Positions 55,019 to 63,387 of a stretch of DNA of 64,000 bases are shown in pieces. Position 1 is the stretch's first letter. Every line of letters begins with the position of its first letter. The position numbers and the translations under genes are program-made. The DNA comes from Nocardia nova NBRC 15556 (GTDB taxonomy: Bacteria > Actinomycetota > Actinomycetes > Mycobacteriales > Mycobacteriaceae): contig NZ_BDBN01000009.1 of NCBI RefSeq assembly GCF_001613005.1, forward strand, positions 1-64,000, written 5' to 3'. Below the pieces are notes generated by a model. That model ran no database searches, was not told the origin of the DNA, and worked only from the letters and a program-made list of their open reading frames with translations.

Positions 55019-56436
55019 CCCGGCGCATCCGTTTCAACGCCTTCGATATGAACTGTGTGGCGCACCAGTCCCCGGGGCTGTGGCGCCACCCCGAGGACCA
55101 GTCGCATCGCTACAAGGAGCTGAGCTACTGGACCGAATTGGCGAAACTGCTGGAACGCGGCCGTTTCGACGGTATCTTCATCGCCGACGTGCTGGGTATC
55201 TACGACGTGTACGGCGGTAACGACATCGCCGCGTTGCGGCAGGGCGCGCAGGTACCGGTCGCCGATCCGCTGCTGCTGGTTTCGGCGATGGCGGCGGTGA
55301 CCGAGCATCTGGGGTTCGGCATCACGACCGGCACCGGGTTCGAGCATCCCTTCCCGTTCGCCCGGCGGCTGTCGACCCTGGACCATCTGACCAACGGCCG
55401 GTTGGGCTGGAACGTGGTCACCGGATATCTACCGTCGGCCGCCGCCAATATGGGTGAGTCCGAGCACCTCGACCACGACGAACGCTACAACCACGCCGAC
55501 GAATATCTCGAGGTGCTGTACAAGCTCTGGGAAGGTTCCTGGGAGGACGACGCGGTCGTGCGCGACCGGGCGCAGGGCATCTACGTCGATCCGGCGAAGG
55601 TGCATCACATCGGGCACGCCGGAAAGCACTTCACGGTGCCGGGTATCCACCTGTCGGAGCCCTCGCCGCAGCGGACCCCGGTGATCTATCAGGCGGGCGC
55701 CTCACCCCGCGGCGTGGCCTTCGCCGCCGAGGCGATCTTCGTCGCCGCGCCGTCGAAACGAGTTCTGGCACAGACGGTTACCCGCATCCGCGATGCGCTG
55801 GAGGCGGCCGGTCGCGACCGCTGTGCCGCCCGGGTCTACGCGCTCGCCACCATCATCACCGACGCCACCGACGAAGCGGCGCAACGCAAATACGACGAAT
55901 ACCGCTCGTACGCGAGCGTCGAGGGCGGCCTGGTGTTCATGTCCGGCTGGATGGGCATCGACCTGTCCCGGTACGACCTCGACGACCCGATCGGCGAGGT
56001 GAACAGCAATGCGATCCTGTCCGCCGTGGCCGCGTTCCAGGAATTCGACGACGACGGCCGGGAATGGACCGTGCGGGATATCGCGGCCTGGGCCGGCATC
56101 GGCGGAATGGGGCCCGTATTCGTCGGATCGGGTACGTCGGTGGCGGACCGGCTCCAGGAATGGGTCGACGAGACCGATATCGACGGCTACAACCTGGCCT
56201 ACGCGATCACCCCGGGAACATTCGAAGATATTGTGCGGCACGTGATTCCGGTTCTCACCGAGCGCGGCGCCTATCCGCGGGAGTATGTCCCGGGCACCCT
56301 GCGCAACGCGCTGTTCGGCGCGGGCGACCGGTTGCCGGACGACCATCGCGGCGCCCGCTACCGGCTCGGCGGGCCGGGTTCGACGGCGCTGCCGGACGAA
56401 CAGGTGCGACCGCAGGCGGGCATCACGGCGACGTGA
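55015..56436 (+). CDS. NtaA/DszA-family FMN-dependent monooxygenase
   Basis: 473 aa. Luciferase-like enzyme of the NtaA/SnaA/DszA group: FDMNCVAHQSPGLWRHP near the N-terminus, GRLGWNVVTGYLPSAAANMG around 128-147, and SPQRTPVIYQAGASPRGVAF. Such enzymes need FMNH2 from a separate reductase and act on sulfones, nitrilotriacetate or similar. ATG 55015 is coupled to the preceding DszC-like gene. Confidence 0.9.
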   Translation: MTRRIRFNAFDMNCVAHQSPGLWRHPEDQSHRYKELSYWTELAKLLERGRFDGIFIADVLGIYDVYGGNDIAALRQGAQVPVADPLLLVSAMAAVTEHLGFGITTGTGFEHPFPFARRLSTLDHLTNGRLGWNVVTGYLPSAAANMGESEHLDHDERYNHADEYLEVLYKLWEGSWEDDAVVRDRAQGIYVDPAKVHHIGHAGKHFTVPGIHLSEPSPQRTPVIYQAGASPRGVAFAAEAIFVAAPSKRVLAQTVTRIRDALEAAGRDRCAARVYALATIITDATDEAAQRKYDEYRSYASVEGGLVFMSGWMGIDLSRYDLDDPIGEVNSNAILSAVAAFQEFDDDGREWTVRDIAAWAGIGGMGPVFVGSGTSVADRLQEWVDETDIDGYNLAYAITPGTFEDIVRHVIPVLTERGAYPREYVPGTLRNALFGAGDRLPDDHRGARYRLGGPGSTALPDEQVRPQAGITAT

Positions 56437-56516
56437 CCGATCGGCGGTGCGGGTACATCGATTCCCGGTGATTGCAACTGTCAACGAAAGCGGCTGGCAA
56501 GCGAAGTATTTCGGCT

Positions 56517-57896
56517 ATGACGAACCAGAATTCGAAACGCACCGCCGCCATCGTCGGCGCCGGCATCGCCGGTGTCACCGCCGCTCTCGGACTGCAACAA
56601 GCCGGGTTCGACGTCACGATCCACAGCGATCGCGACCAACGCGGTCTGCGTGACGACATCCCCGCCACCGGAACCGCGCTCATCTTCGGTGAGGCCCAGG
56701 CCGCCGAAACCGCCCTCGGACTCGACACCTACGTGAATCGGGCCCCGCAGCACACCGGACTCAGCGTGCGCATCGCGGGTCCCGGGCCGGAACGGCCCGA
56801 ATTGATCGGATTCGACGGCGATTTCGACGGGTTCGTCGGCATCGCGGTCGACACCCGGCTCAAGGTCGACGAGCGACTGACAGCGTTCGTCGAGGCCGGT
56901 GGTCGCTTCGTGGTCGAGAAGGTGACTCCCGAGAGCCTGGACGCTATCGCCGCCGCGAACGATCTGGTACTGGTCGCGACCGGCAAGGCGGGTTTGGCGG
57001 AGCTGTTCCCGATCGACACCGAACGGACCGTCTACGACGCGCCGCAGCGCAGTCTGCTCACCGTCACCGTGACCGGATTGGGGTACGACCCCGAGGTTTT
57101 CGCGCACCGCAGCACGTCCGGCGGGCAGCACAGCGGATTCTCCATCTTCGCCGAGCAGGGCGAGGCGTGGTGGGGTCCGTATCTGCACAAGGACGCCGGG
57201 CCGAGCTGGGCCTTCCTCGGCTGGGCGCGGCCGGGCAGCGAATGGGAGAGCCGGTTCGCCGCCGCGGATTCCGCCGAGTCGGCGCACCGCATCGTGACCG
57301 AGCTCTACCGCGACTACATCGACTGGGATCTGCCGGAGGTGCTGGCCACCAAGGTGATCGCCGAGGACCCGCACTCCTGGCTGAAGGGCGCGGTGCGGCC
57401 GGTGGTTCGGCACGGTGTCGGCCGCACGGCGGGCGGGCACGTCGTGGCGGCGCTCGGGGACACCGCGGTCGCCTACGACCCGATCGCCGGCCAGGGCGCG
57501 CAGAGCGGACTCATTCAGGCGCAGCGGCTCGTCGCGGCCGCCTCCGCGCACGAGGGCCCCTTCGACGCCGAGTGGATCGAGGAGCAGTACACCGCGTTCC
57601 TGCTGGCCCGCTCCGATGCCGCCGCCAAGGTGACCCGCCTGTTCCTCGGCGATCCGGAGCTGGCCGAGATCGGCAACCGGTTCTTCGCCGCCGCGGCCGT
57701 CGACCAGCGCGTCGCCTCGGTGCTGGTGAGCACGCTGCACAAGCCACAACCCCTGCTGCAGATCAACTCGCTCGCCGACGCCGACGCGCTGCTCGAGCAG
57801 ATCACCGGTGAGGGCGCCGACGAGCTGGTGGCGCGATTCCAGCCGGCGGGCCGGTTCGAACGCTCGCGGTACGGCTCGGCGGTCGCTCCGGCGTAA
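56517..57896 (+). CDS. StyA-like FAD-dependent monooxygenase
   Basis: 459 aa. FAD-binding GAGIAGVTAALGLQQAG at about 14-30 and a C-terminal VAALGDTAVAYDPIAGQGAQ motif (about 305-324) characteristic of styrene/indole monooxygenases, which take FADH2 from a partner reductase and epoxidise or sulfoxidise substrates. Its position inside a sulfur-type cluster suggests sulfide oxidation, but that is inference. ATG 56517. Confidence 0.85.
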   Translation: MTNQNSKRTAAIVGAGIAGVTAALGLQQAGFDVTIHSDRDQRGLRDDIPATGTALIFGEAQAAETALGLDTYVNRAPQHTGLSVRIAGPGPERPELIGFDGDFDGFVGIAVDTRLKVDERLTAFVEAGGRFVVEKVTPESLDAIAAANDLVLVATGKAGLAELFPIDTERTVYDAPQRSLLTVTVTGLGYDPEVFAHRSTSGGQHSGFSIFAEQGEAWWGPYLHKDAGPSWAFLGWARPGSEWESRFAAADSAESAHRIVTELYRDYIDWDLPEVLATKVIAEDPHSWLKGAVRPVVRHGVGRTAGGHVVAALGDTAVAYDPIAGQGAQSGLIQAQRLVAAASAHEGPFDAEWIEEQYTAFLLARSDAAAKVTRLFLGDPELAEIGNRFFAAAAVDQRVASVLVSTLHKPQPLLQINSLADADALLEQITGEGADELVARFQPAGRFERSRYGSAVAPA

Positions 57897-58108
57897 CGGC
57901 GGGCCGTTGATCGGAGCACAGCGGCTGATCCGATCCTGAGGATTCAAACCCTCGTCCGGGCGGTTCGGCGGTGTTGAAGTGGAGGTGCGCCGGGTGCACG
58001 GTTGCCGCACTCGGCGCACTGACCACGGTTGTACCGACCACGGTTCGCGCACGAACATCCCGGCCGTCGGCGCGACCGGGTGCGGATGTCCCCATCACAG
58101 GAGTGTCG

Positions 58109-59227
58109 ATGACCACCGAGAAGATCGCCGAGCAGACCCGGTTCGCCTACTGGGTGCCCAACGTCAGCGGCGGGCTGGTGACCAGCACGATCGATCAGCG
58201 CACCGGCTGGGATTTCGAATACAACAAGAAGCTGGCGCGCACGGCCGAGAACAACGGCTTCGACTACGCCCTCTCGCAGGTGCGCTACACCGCCTCCTAC
58301 GGCGCGGAATACCAGCACGAGTCGACGTCGTTCAGCCTCGCGCTGCTGGGCGCCACCGAGCGGCTGAAGGTGATCGCGGCCGTGCACCCCGGGCTGTGGC
58401 ATCCGGCGGTACTGGCGAAATTCGGGGTCACCGCCGACCATCTGTCCGGCGGACGCTTCGCGATCAACGTCGTATCCGGTTGGTTCGGCGGGGAATTCAC
58501 CGCGCTCGGGGAGCCGTGGCTCGAGCACGACGAGCGGTACCGGCGCAGCGCAGAATTCCTCGAGGTCATCCGCAAGCTGTGGACCGAGGACGAGGTGAAC
58601 TACGCCGGCGACTTCTACCGGATCCGCGACCTGACACTGAAGCCCAAGCCGCTCAACACGGCGGAGCGGCCGAATCCCGAACTCTTCCAGGGCGGTAACT
58701 CGACGGCCGCGCGACGCAACGGCGGCCGCTACGCCGACTGGTACTTCTCCAACGGCAAGGATTTCGACGGCGTCACCGAACAGATCGAGGATGTCCGGGC
58801 GGTCGCGCGCGAGCACAACCGTGAGGTCAAGTTCGGCCTGAACGGGTTCATCATCGCGCGCGACACCGAGGCCGAGGCCCGCGACACCCTGCGCGAGATC
58901 ATCGAGAAGGCCAACCGGCCCGCCGTGGAGGGTTTCCGCGACGCGGTGCAGCAGGCCGGCGCTTCCACGCGCGACGGCAAGGGCATGTGGGCCGATTCCA
59001 CCTACGAAGATCTGGTCCAGTACAACGACGGCTTCCGCACCCAGCTGATCGGCACTCCCGAGCAGATCGCCGAGCGGATCGTCGCCTACCGCGACCTGGG
59101 GGTCGACCTCATCCTCGCGGGCTTCCTGCACTTCCAGGAGGAGATCGAGTACTTCGGCGCCAAGGTGCTGCCGCTGGTCCGGGAGCTGGAGGCCCAGCGC
59201 GAACCCGAATTGGCGGCGAGTCGATGA
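58109..59227 (+). CDS. sfnG: Dimethylsulfone monooxygenase SfnG-like
   Basis: 372 aa LLM enzyme. N-terminal TRFAYWVPNVSGGLVTSTI plus INVVSGWFGGEF and GEPWLEHDERYRRSAEFL are close to SfnG, which converts dimethyl sulfone to methanesulfinate with FMNH2. ATG 58109 is 6 nt after AGGAG. It overlaps the next gene by ATGA. The 212-bp upstream gap holds a hairpin-like GAGGATTCAAACCCTC and no convincing small ORF. Confidence 0.9.
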   Translation: MTTEKIAEQTRFAYWVPNVSGGLVTSTIDQRTGWDFEYNKKLARTAENNGFDYALSQVRYTASYGAEYQHESTSFSLALLGATERLKVIAAVHPGLWHPAVLAKFGVTADHLSGGRFAINVVSGWFGGEFTALGEPWLEHDERYRRSAEFLEVIRKLWTEDEVNYAGDFYRIRDLTLKPKPLNTAERPNPELFQGGNSTAARRNGGRYADWYFSNGKDFDGVTEQIEDVRAVAREHNREVKFGLNGFIIARDTEAEARDTLREIIEKANRPAVEGFRDAVQQAGASTRDGKGMWADSTYEDLVQYNDGFRTQLIGTPEQIAERIVAYRDLGVDLILAGFLHFQEEIEYFGAKVLPLVRELEAQREPELAASR

Positions 59228-60465
59228 CTGCCGTCGCCGCCGCGCGGATCACCTCCGCCGCCCAGGCTCACGAGACGGCGGCACGTCTGGCCGCGCAATT
59301 CGCGGTCGATGCGGCCCGGCGCGACAGCGCCCGCGAGTTGCCGCATCGGGAACTGGACCAGCTCTCGGCCAGTGGGCTGCTGGCCGTCACCGTGCCGGCC
59401 GAATTCGGTGGTGCGGATCTGGCGCCCGCCCAGGTGGCGGAGATTTTCCGGCTGCTGGCGGCGGCGGACCCGAATATCGCGCAGATTCCGCACAGCCATT
59501 TCGTCTATCTGAATCTGTTGCGACTGGCGGGAACTCGCGCTCAGCGGGAACGCTATTTCGGACGGGTGCTCGCCGGCGCGCGGATAGCGAACGCGCAATC
59601 CGAGCGCAGCGGCGCGACCATCGCCGAAATCGGCACCACACTGCGTCCCGTCGACGGCGGATTGAGAATCGACGGAACCAAATTCTATTGTACGGGTTCG
59701 CTTTTCGCGGATCTGCTGGCCGTCCTGACCCGTCTGGACGATCCCGACGGGCGCAGCGGCCTGGACCCCGGCGAATACATCGCCTTCCTGCCCGCCGATA
59801 CCGCGGGTGTGACGATCGTCGACGACTGGAACGGCATCGGCCAGCGCACGACGGGTAGCGGGACCGTGACACTCGAGGCGGTGCGGGTCACGGGTGACCA
59901 GCTGATCCCGCGGGCGGCGGCGGTGCGTGCCCCCACCGGTTACGGAGCCTTCGCGCAGTTGCTGCACGTCGCGATCGATGTGGGCATCGCCCGCGGCGCG
60001 CTGGACGCGGCTGCGGAGTTCGTGCGCACCGAGAGCCGTCCGTGGTTCGAGGCCGGGGTCGATCGGGCGAGTGAGGATCCGCTGGTGATCCAGCGCATCG
60101 GCGAGTTGGCGGTCACCGTGGCCGCCGCCGAGGCGACCTTCGAGGTGGCCGGGCGAGCCGTGGATCATGTTGTCACACAGACGAACAGCGGCGCACTCGA
60201 CACCGAGACTGCCACCGCGCTCGCGGCGGAGGCGTCGATCGCGGTCGCCACCGCCAAGATCACCTCCGACCGCGCCGCGAACGAGGTGTCGGCCGCACTG
60301 TTCGAGGTGAGCGGAACCCGCAGTGCCGCAGCCGATCTGGGGTTGGACCGGTTCTGGCGCAACGCCCGCACGCATACGCTGCACGATCCGGTGCGGTGGA
60401 AGTACCAGCACATCGGGCGCGCGGTGCTCAACGGCACCACACCCCCGTTGCACGGCGTCATCTGA
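59224..60465 (+). CDS. SfnB-family acyl-CoA dehydrogenase-fold enzyme
   Basis: 413 aa. Same fold as the 53798 gene; IRNAQSER-type motif is IANAQSERSGATIAEIGT and the tail DRFWRNARTHTLHDPVRWK marks the SfnB/DszC group of sulfur-acquisition oxidoreductases. Starts in an ATGA overlap with sfnG, so the two are co-translated. Probably uses FMNH2 from the flavin reductase encoded 36 bp downstream. Confidence 0.9.
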   Translation: MTAVAAARITSAAQAHETAARLAAQFAVDAARRDSARELPHRELDQLSASGLLAVTVPAEFGGADLAPAQVAEIFRLLAAADPNIAQIPHSHFVYLNLLRLAGTRAQRERYFGRVLAGARIANAQSERSGATIAEIGTTLRPVDGGLRIDGTKFYCTGSLFADLLAVLTRLDDPDGRSGLDPGEYIAFLPADTAGVTIVDDWNGIGQRTTGSGTVTLEAVRVTGDQLIPRAAAVRAPTGYGAFAQLLHVAIDVGIARGALDAAAEFVRTESRPWFEAGVDRASEDPLVIQRIGELAVTVAAAEATFEVAGRAVDHVVTQTNSGALDTETATALAAEASIAVATAKITSDRAANEVSAALFEVSGTRSAAADLGLDRFWRNARTHTLHDPVRWKYQHIGRAVLNGTTPPLHGVI

Positions 60466-60501
60466 ACAGACGTCCGCGAGTGAGTCGAGAAGTGGGTAAC
60501 C

Positions 60502-61026
60502 ATGTCTGATCTGAGCGAAATACCCTCCGACAGTGCGGGTTTGCGTCGTGCCTTCGCGCATTTCCCGAGCGGTGTGGTCGCGGTCTGCGCGGAATTCGAC
60601 GGTGTTCCGGCCGGTTTGGTGGTGAGCACCTTCGTGCCCGTATCCCTGGATCCGCCGCTGGTGTCGTTCTGCGTGCAGGACAGCTCGACCACCTGGCCCA
60701 AACTGGTCGGCGTCCAGCGATTGGGTCTGAGTCTGCTCAGCGCCCACCAGGACGAGGCGGCGCAGCGAATGAGCAGCCGCAACGGTGACCGGTTCGGCGA
60801 TGTCGAAGTGCATCGGGGAGCGGGCGGTTCTTTGTTCGTCGGCGGCGCGGCGGCCTGGCTGGAGGGCACGGTGCACACCCAGGTGTCGGCCGGCGACCAT
60901 CAGGTCGTCCTGGTGCAGATCACCCGCCTGGCTACGCGCTCACAGCACGAACCGCTGGTCTTTCACGGCAGCCGATTCCGCCGCCTGCATCCCGGCGCCG
61001 ATCCGGCCTCAGCCGAGGTCGCGTAA
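60502..61026 (+). CDS. Flavin reductase family protein
   Basis: 174 aa, HpaC/DszD-like split barrel: FPSGVVAVCAEFDGVPAGLVVSTF and DPPLVSFCVQ (about 45-60) bind flavin; GDRFGDVEVH follows. It supplies reduced FMN (or FAD) to the cluster monooxygenases. Starts 36 bp after the SfnB-like gene, same operon. Its 3' end overlaps the convergent gene by 18 bp. Confidence 0.9.
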   Translation: MSDLSEIPSDSAGLRRAFAHFPSGVVAVCAEFDGVPAGLVVSTFVPVSLDPPLVSFCVQDSSTTWPKLVGVQRLGLSLLSAHQDEAAQRMSSRNGDRFGDVEVHRGAGGSLFVGGAAAWLEGTVHTQVSAGDHQVVLVQITRLATRSQHEPLVFHGSRFRRLHPGADPASAEVA

Positions 61027-61680
61027 CCCGTCCGGTCCCGGCCGCGAGGGCCGGAAACAGAGCCGCCGCCGCGGTCCGGGATCGGGAGCGGTGTGATCGA
61101 GCACCGCGGAGGCGAGCCCGCGCGCTCGCATGCCGGCGCGGTCCATGTCCTGGCTCAGCGCGTCCAGATGAATCAGCGTGTGCCGCAGCAGAATGGGGCC
61201 GATATCGGCCGGTTCGACGCAGGCGTCGTGATAGGCCCGCACCGCCCGCGGATCCTCGGTGAGCGCGGCGATGCCGCCCAGCCGCACCCGTTGCGTCAAT
61301 CCGGTCCAGACCCGCTCGTCCTCCGCGTTGCGCAGATCCCGCCAGCCCCCGCGGTAATCCAGATCGCGGATGATCGCATCGGCCGGTTTGCCGGTCCTGG
61401 TCTCACCGACGACCGCCCAGAGCGCCAGCAGCCAACTCAGGGCCCAGAGAACGGTGTCCGGCTCGCGGCGGTACAGCGTGTGCAGATCCGACCACGCCTC
61501 GTACTGGGTGAGCAGATTGGCCCAGTCGAAGACCAGCGTCTCGACCTGGCGCAGCAGTGGAGCGGGCAGATCCTCGTCCGAGGGCCGCACGATCTCGACC
61601 GCGCGGCCGGAAACCGCATCGCGCAGTTCGACCATGTCGGTCTCGGCTGTCGCGACCCATCTATACGGTTCCCCGGCCAT
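61009..61680 (-). CDS. Conserved-looking hypothetical protein
   Basis: 223 aa, soluble, helix-rich, many Trp and Arg. Segments VFDWANLLTQYEAWSDL, LLALWAVVGETRTGKP and LLRHTLIHLDALSQDMDR. No family recognised and no catalytic motif. ATG 61680 is chosen as the first residue before MAGEPYRW; the frame is open to 61716. Convergent with the flavin reductase. Confidence 0.7.
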   Translation of the reverse strand: MAGEPYRWVATAETDMVELRDAVSGRAVEIVRPSDEDLPAPLLRQVETLVFDWANLLTQYEAWSDLHTLYRREPDTVLWALSWLLALWAVVGETRTGKPADAIIRDLDYRGGWRDLRNAEDERVWTGLTQRVRLGGIAALTEDPRAVRAYHDACVEPADIGPILLRHTLIHLDALSQDMDRAGMRARGLASAVLDHTAPDPGPRRRLCFRPSRPGPDGLRDLG

Positions 61681-61786
61681 CCTTCGGATTGAGCCACGAA
61701 TTCGCCGGGGGTGCAAGCAGAACGCCCGTGATGTCCGAAACCGGTGTCGCGGCGCGGCGCGGTCCGCCCCGCGACACCGGCCCGGA

Positions 61787-62407
61787 TCAGGGCTGTCCGC
61801 TCACGACCGCGTTGACGGCGTCCAGGAACGGCTGGCCGCCCATCGCGTATCCGCCCGCGATGGCGCCGACCACCATGCCGATCGGCCCGGTGATGATGCT
61901 GAAGAAGCCCATCCCGAGGACGGCGCCGATCAGGCCGCCGAGCACGCCACCGGCCACCAGGCCGACGACGTTCTGATTGATTTCGTTGGTCAGCCGCGCC
62001 ATCGAATTGATCGGCTGCATCTCGCCGATCTCGGTGGCGGTGGCCTTGGGCTCGAGCACGACCTTGTGCCCGTCGTCGCTGATGTGTTGCGCGACATGGA
62101 CCGTGCTGCCGGCCATCCGGTACGTCAGCGGCACCGTGACGAGGTCGGCGCCGTTGTCGGACTTCAGGGCCACAGCGGTCGCGTCCTTGTCGACCTCGAA
62201 TCGCCCGTGCTCGACGACGGCGGTCAGGACCCGCGAAAAGTCGTTGAGTACAGCGTGATAGGTGACTCCGCGGTCGGTTCCGGAGGTGGTGATCTCTTTG
62301 GCGGCGGCCGGTGGTGCGGCCGGGGGACTGGCGTTCACGGTTCCCGCGGTGATCCCGACCGTGGCCACCGCCAGGATCGAGGTTGCGGCGAACGTGCCGA
62401 ACTTCAT
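61787..62407 (-). CDS. Secreted Gly-rich protein, distant paralogue 3
   Basis: 206 aa. Same plan as the two genes near 49-50.7 kb: signal peptide (about 1-26, TAGTVNAS), a beta-rich middle (VPLTYRMAGSTVHVAQHI) and a C-terminal Gly-zipper hydrophobic region (about 147-190). Sequence identity to those is low. ATG 62407 with GAAGGA upstream. Function unknown. Confidence 0.82.
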   Translation of the reverse strand: MKFGTFAATSILAVATVGITAGTVNASPPAAPPAAAKEITTSGTDRGVTYHAVLNDFSRVLTAVVEHGRFEVDKDATAVALKSDNGADLVTVPLTYRMAGSTVHVAQHISDDGHKVVLEPKATATEIGEMQPINSMARLTNEINQNVVGLVAGGVLGGLIGAVLGMGFFSIITGPIGMVVGAIAGGYAMGGQPFLDAVNAVVSGQP

Positions 62408-62709
62408 TCAGGATTCCTTCTCACGAGACTTCCGGCCGAACGGTCCGGACGAAAGCTGACAATAACGCGTCGAACGCTAATTGCCAGACTTGGTAATTCC
62501 GGAACCCGAACGGCGGCATTGTTGTGCGATCGTGATCAAGTAATTTAGTGAAAAAGAAACCTTTTTATTTTCGATGCGTCGGGCCCCCGCCGCCGCCTCG
62601 ACGCGAACGCCCGGATGGTGTATGCATTTGCGAGGTCTGCAAATTCGCAAGTGTTCTTCGATCATCGTTCGGGGTGGTTCGAAGCGTTACCGCTCTGGAG
62701 GACGAGTAC
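62408..62709. other. Intergenic region with AT-rich tract
   Basis: About 300 bp between divergent genes; AT-rich around 62540-62575. TTGCGA (62628-62633) and TCGCAA (62645-62650) form a small dyad. GGAGG at about 62698-62702 is the ribosome binding site of the next gene. No gene supported; a frame open from 62548 looks non-coding. Confidence 0.45.
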
Positions 62710-63387
62710 GTGTCGCGCCGACGTGTTCAAGCCGGTGTCACCCTGACGGGCTTCGTGATTGCCGCCGCGCTGTCGGCGGCATGTCTGATCGCCGCCGCGC
62801 TGTCGTTCACCGCCGGGCATCATTCGGACGAAACGCGTGCCGCGGCAGCGGTATCACCCACCACCACGGTCGCGCCCGTGGCCGCCGAGCCGCCCGCCCA
62901 GCCGACCGCCACCGGTGTCACCTCCTCGGCGTCGGACGAGCCGCTGGTGCTGAACAAGGGTGCCGATCAGAAGCATCCGGGCGAGACGGTGGCCGTCGGC
63001 GATTGCGTGGCCGCAGTGGTCGCCACGCCCGACGCCGGCGCTCCGGTGCAGAAAACCGCTTGCGCCGGTACGGATTCGCGCTACAAGGTCACCGCGAAGG
63101 CCGTCGCGGGCGCGCACTGCCCGGCCGATGCCGACCGCTCGGTGGCCGAGACGCTGCCCGGCGGTGCCACCGACACCCTCTGCCTCGACTTCAACTGGGT
63201 CACCGGCGCTTGCATGAATATCGCCGACGGCAGTCCCACTCCCGTCGACTGTGCCACCGCCGCCCCGGGCCGGGTGCGCGTGGTGGAAATCAAGAACGGC
63301 ACCACCGACGTCAACAGCTGCTCCGACGGTGACCGCGGATTCGTCTACAACGAAAGGCGTTTCGTGGTCTGCGTGACGCACTACTGA
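62710..63387 (+). CDS. LppU/SCO3897-like membrane-anchored protein
   Basis: 225 aa. N-terminal signal anchor (about 10-36), Thr/Pro/Ala linker, then a Cys-rich outer domain with GDCV, TLCLDFNW, GACMN, VDCA, NSCSDGDRG and a final FVVCV, paired cysteines in the order seen in LppU/SCO3897 proteins. Function of the family unknown. GTG 62710 with GGAGG 7 nt upstream. No lipobox at the anchor, so a single-pass membrane protein is more likely than a lipoprotein. Ends 7 nt inside the convergent SDR gene. Confidence 0.82.
   Translation: MSRRRVQAGVTLTGFVIAAALSAACLIAAALSFTAGHHSDETRAAAAVSPTTTVAPVAAEPPAQPTATGVTSSASDEPLVLNKGADQKHPGETVAVGDCVAAVVATPDAGAPVQKTACAGTDSRYKVTAKAVAGAHCPADADRSVAETLPGGATDTLCLDFNWVTGACMNIADGSPTPVDCATAAPGRVRVVEIKNGTTDVNSCSDGDRGFVYNERRFVVCVTHY

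Noticed and set aside
57971..58108. Possible Cys-containing leader peptide before sfnG
   Set aside because: The frame is in phase with sfnG without a stop, lacks a cysteine run and has no clear start signal.
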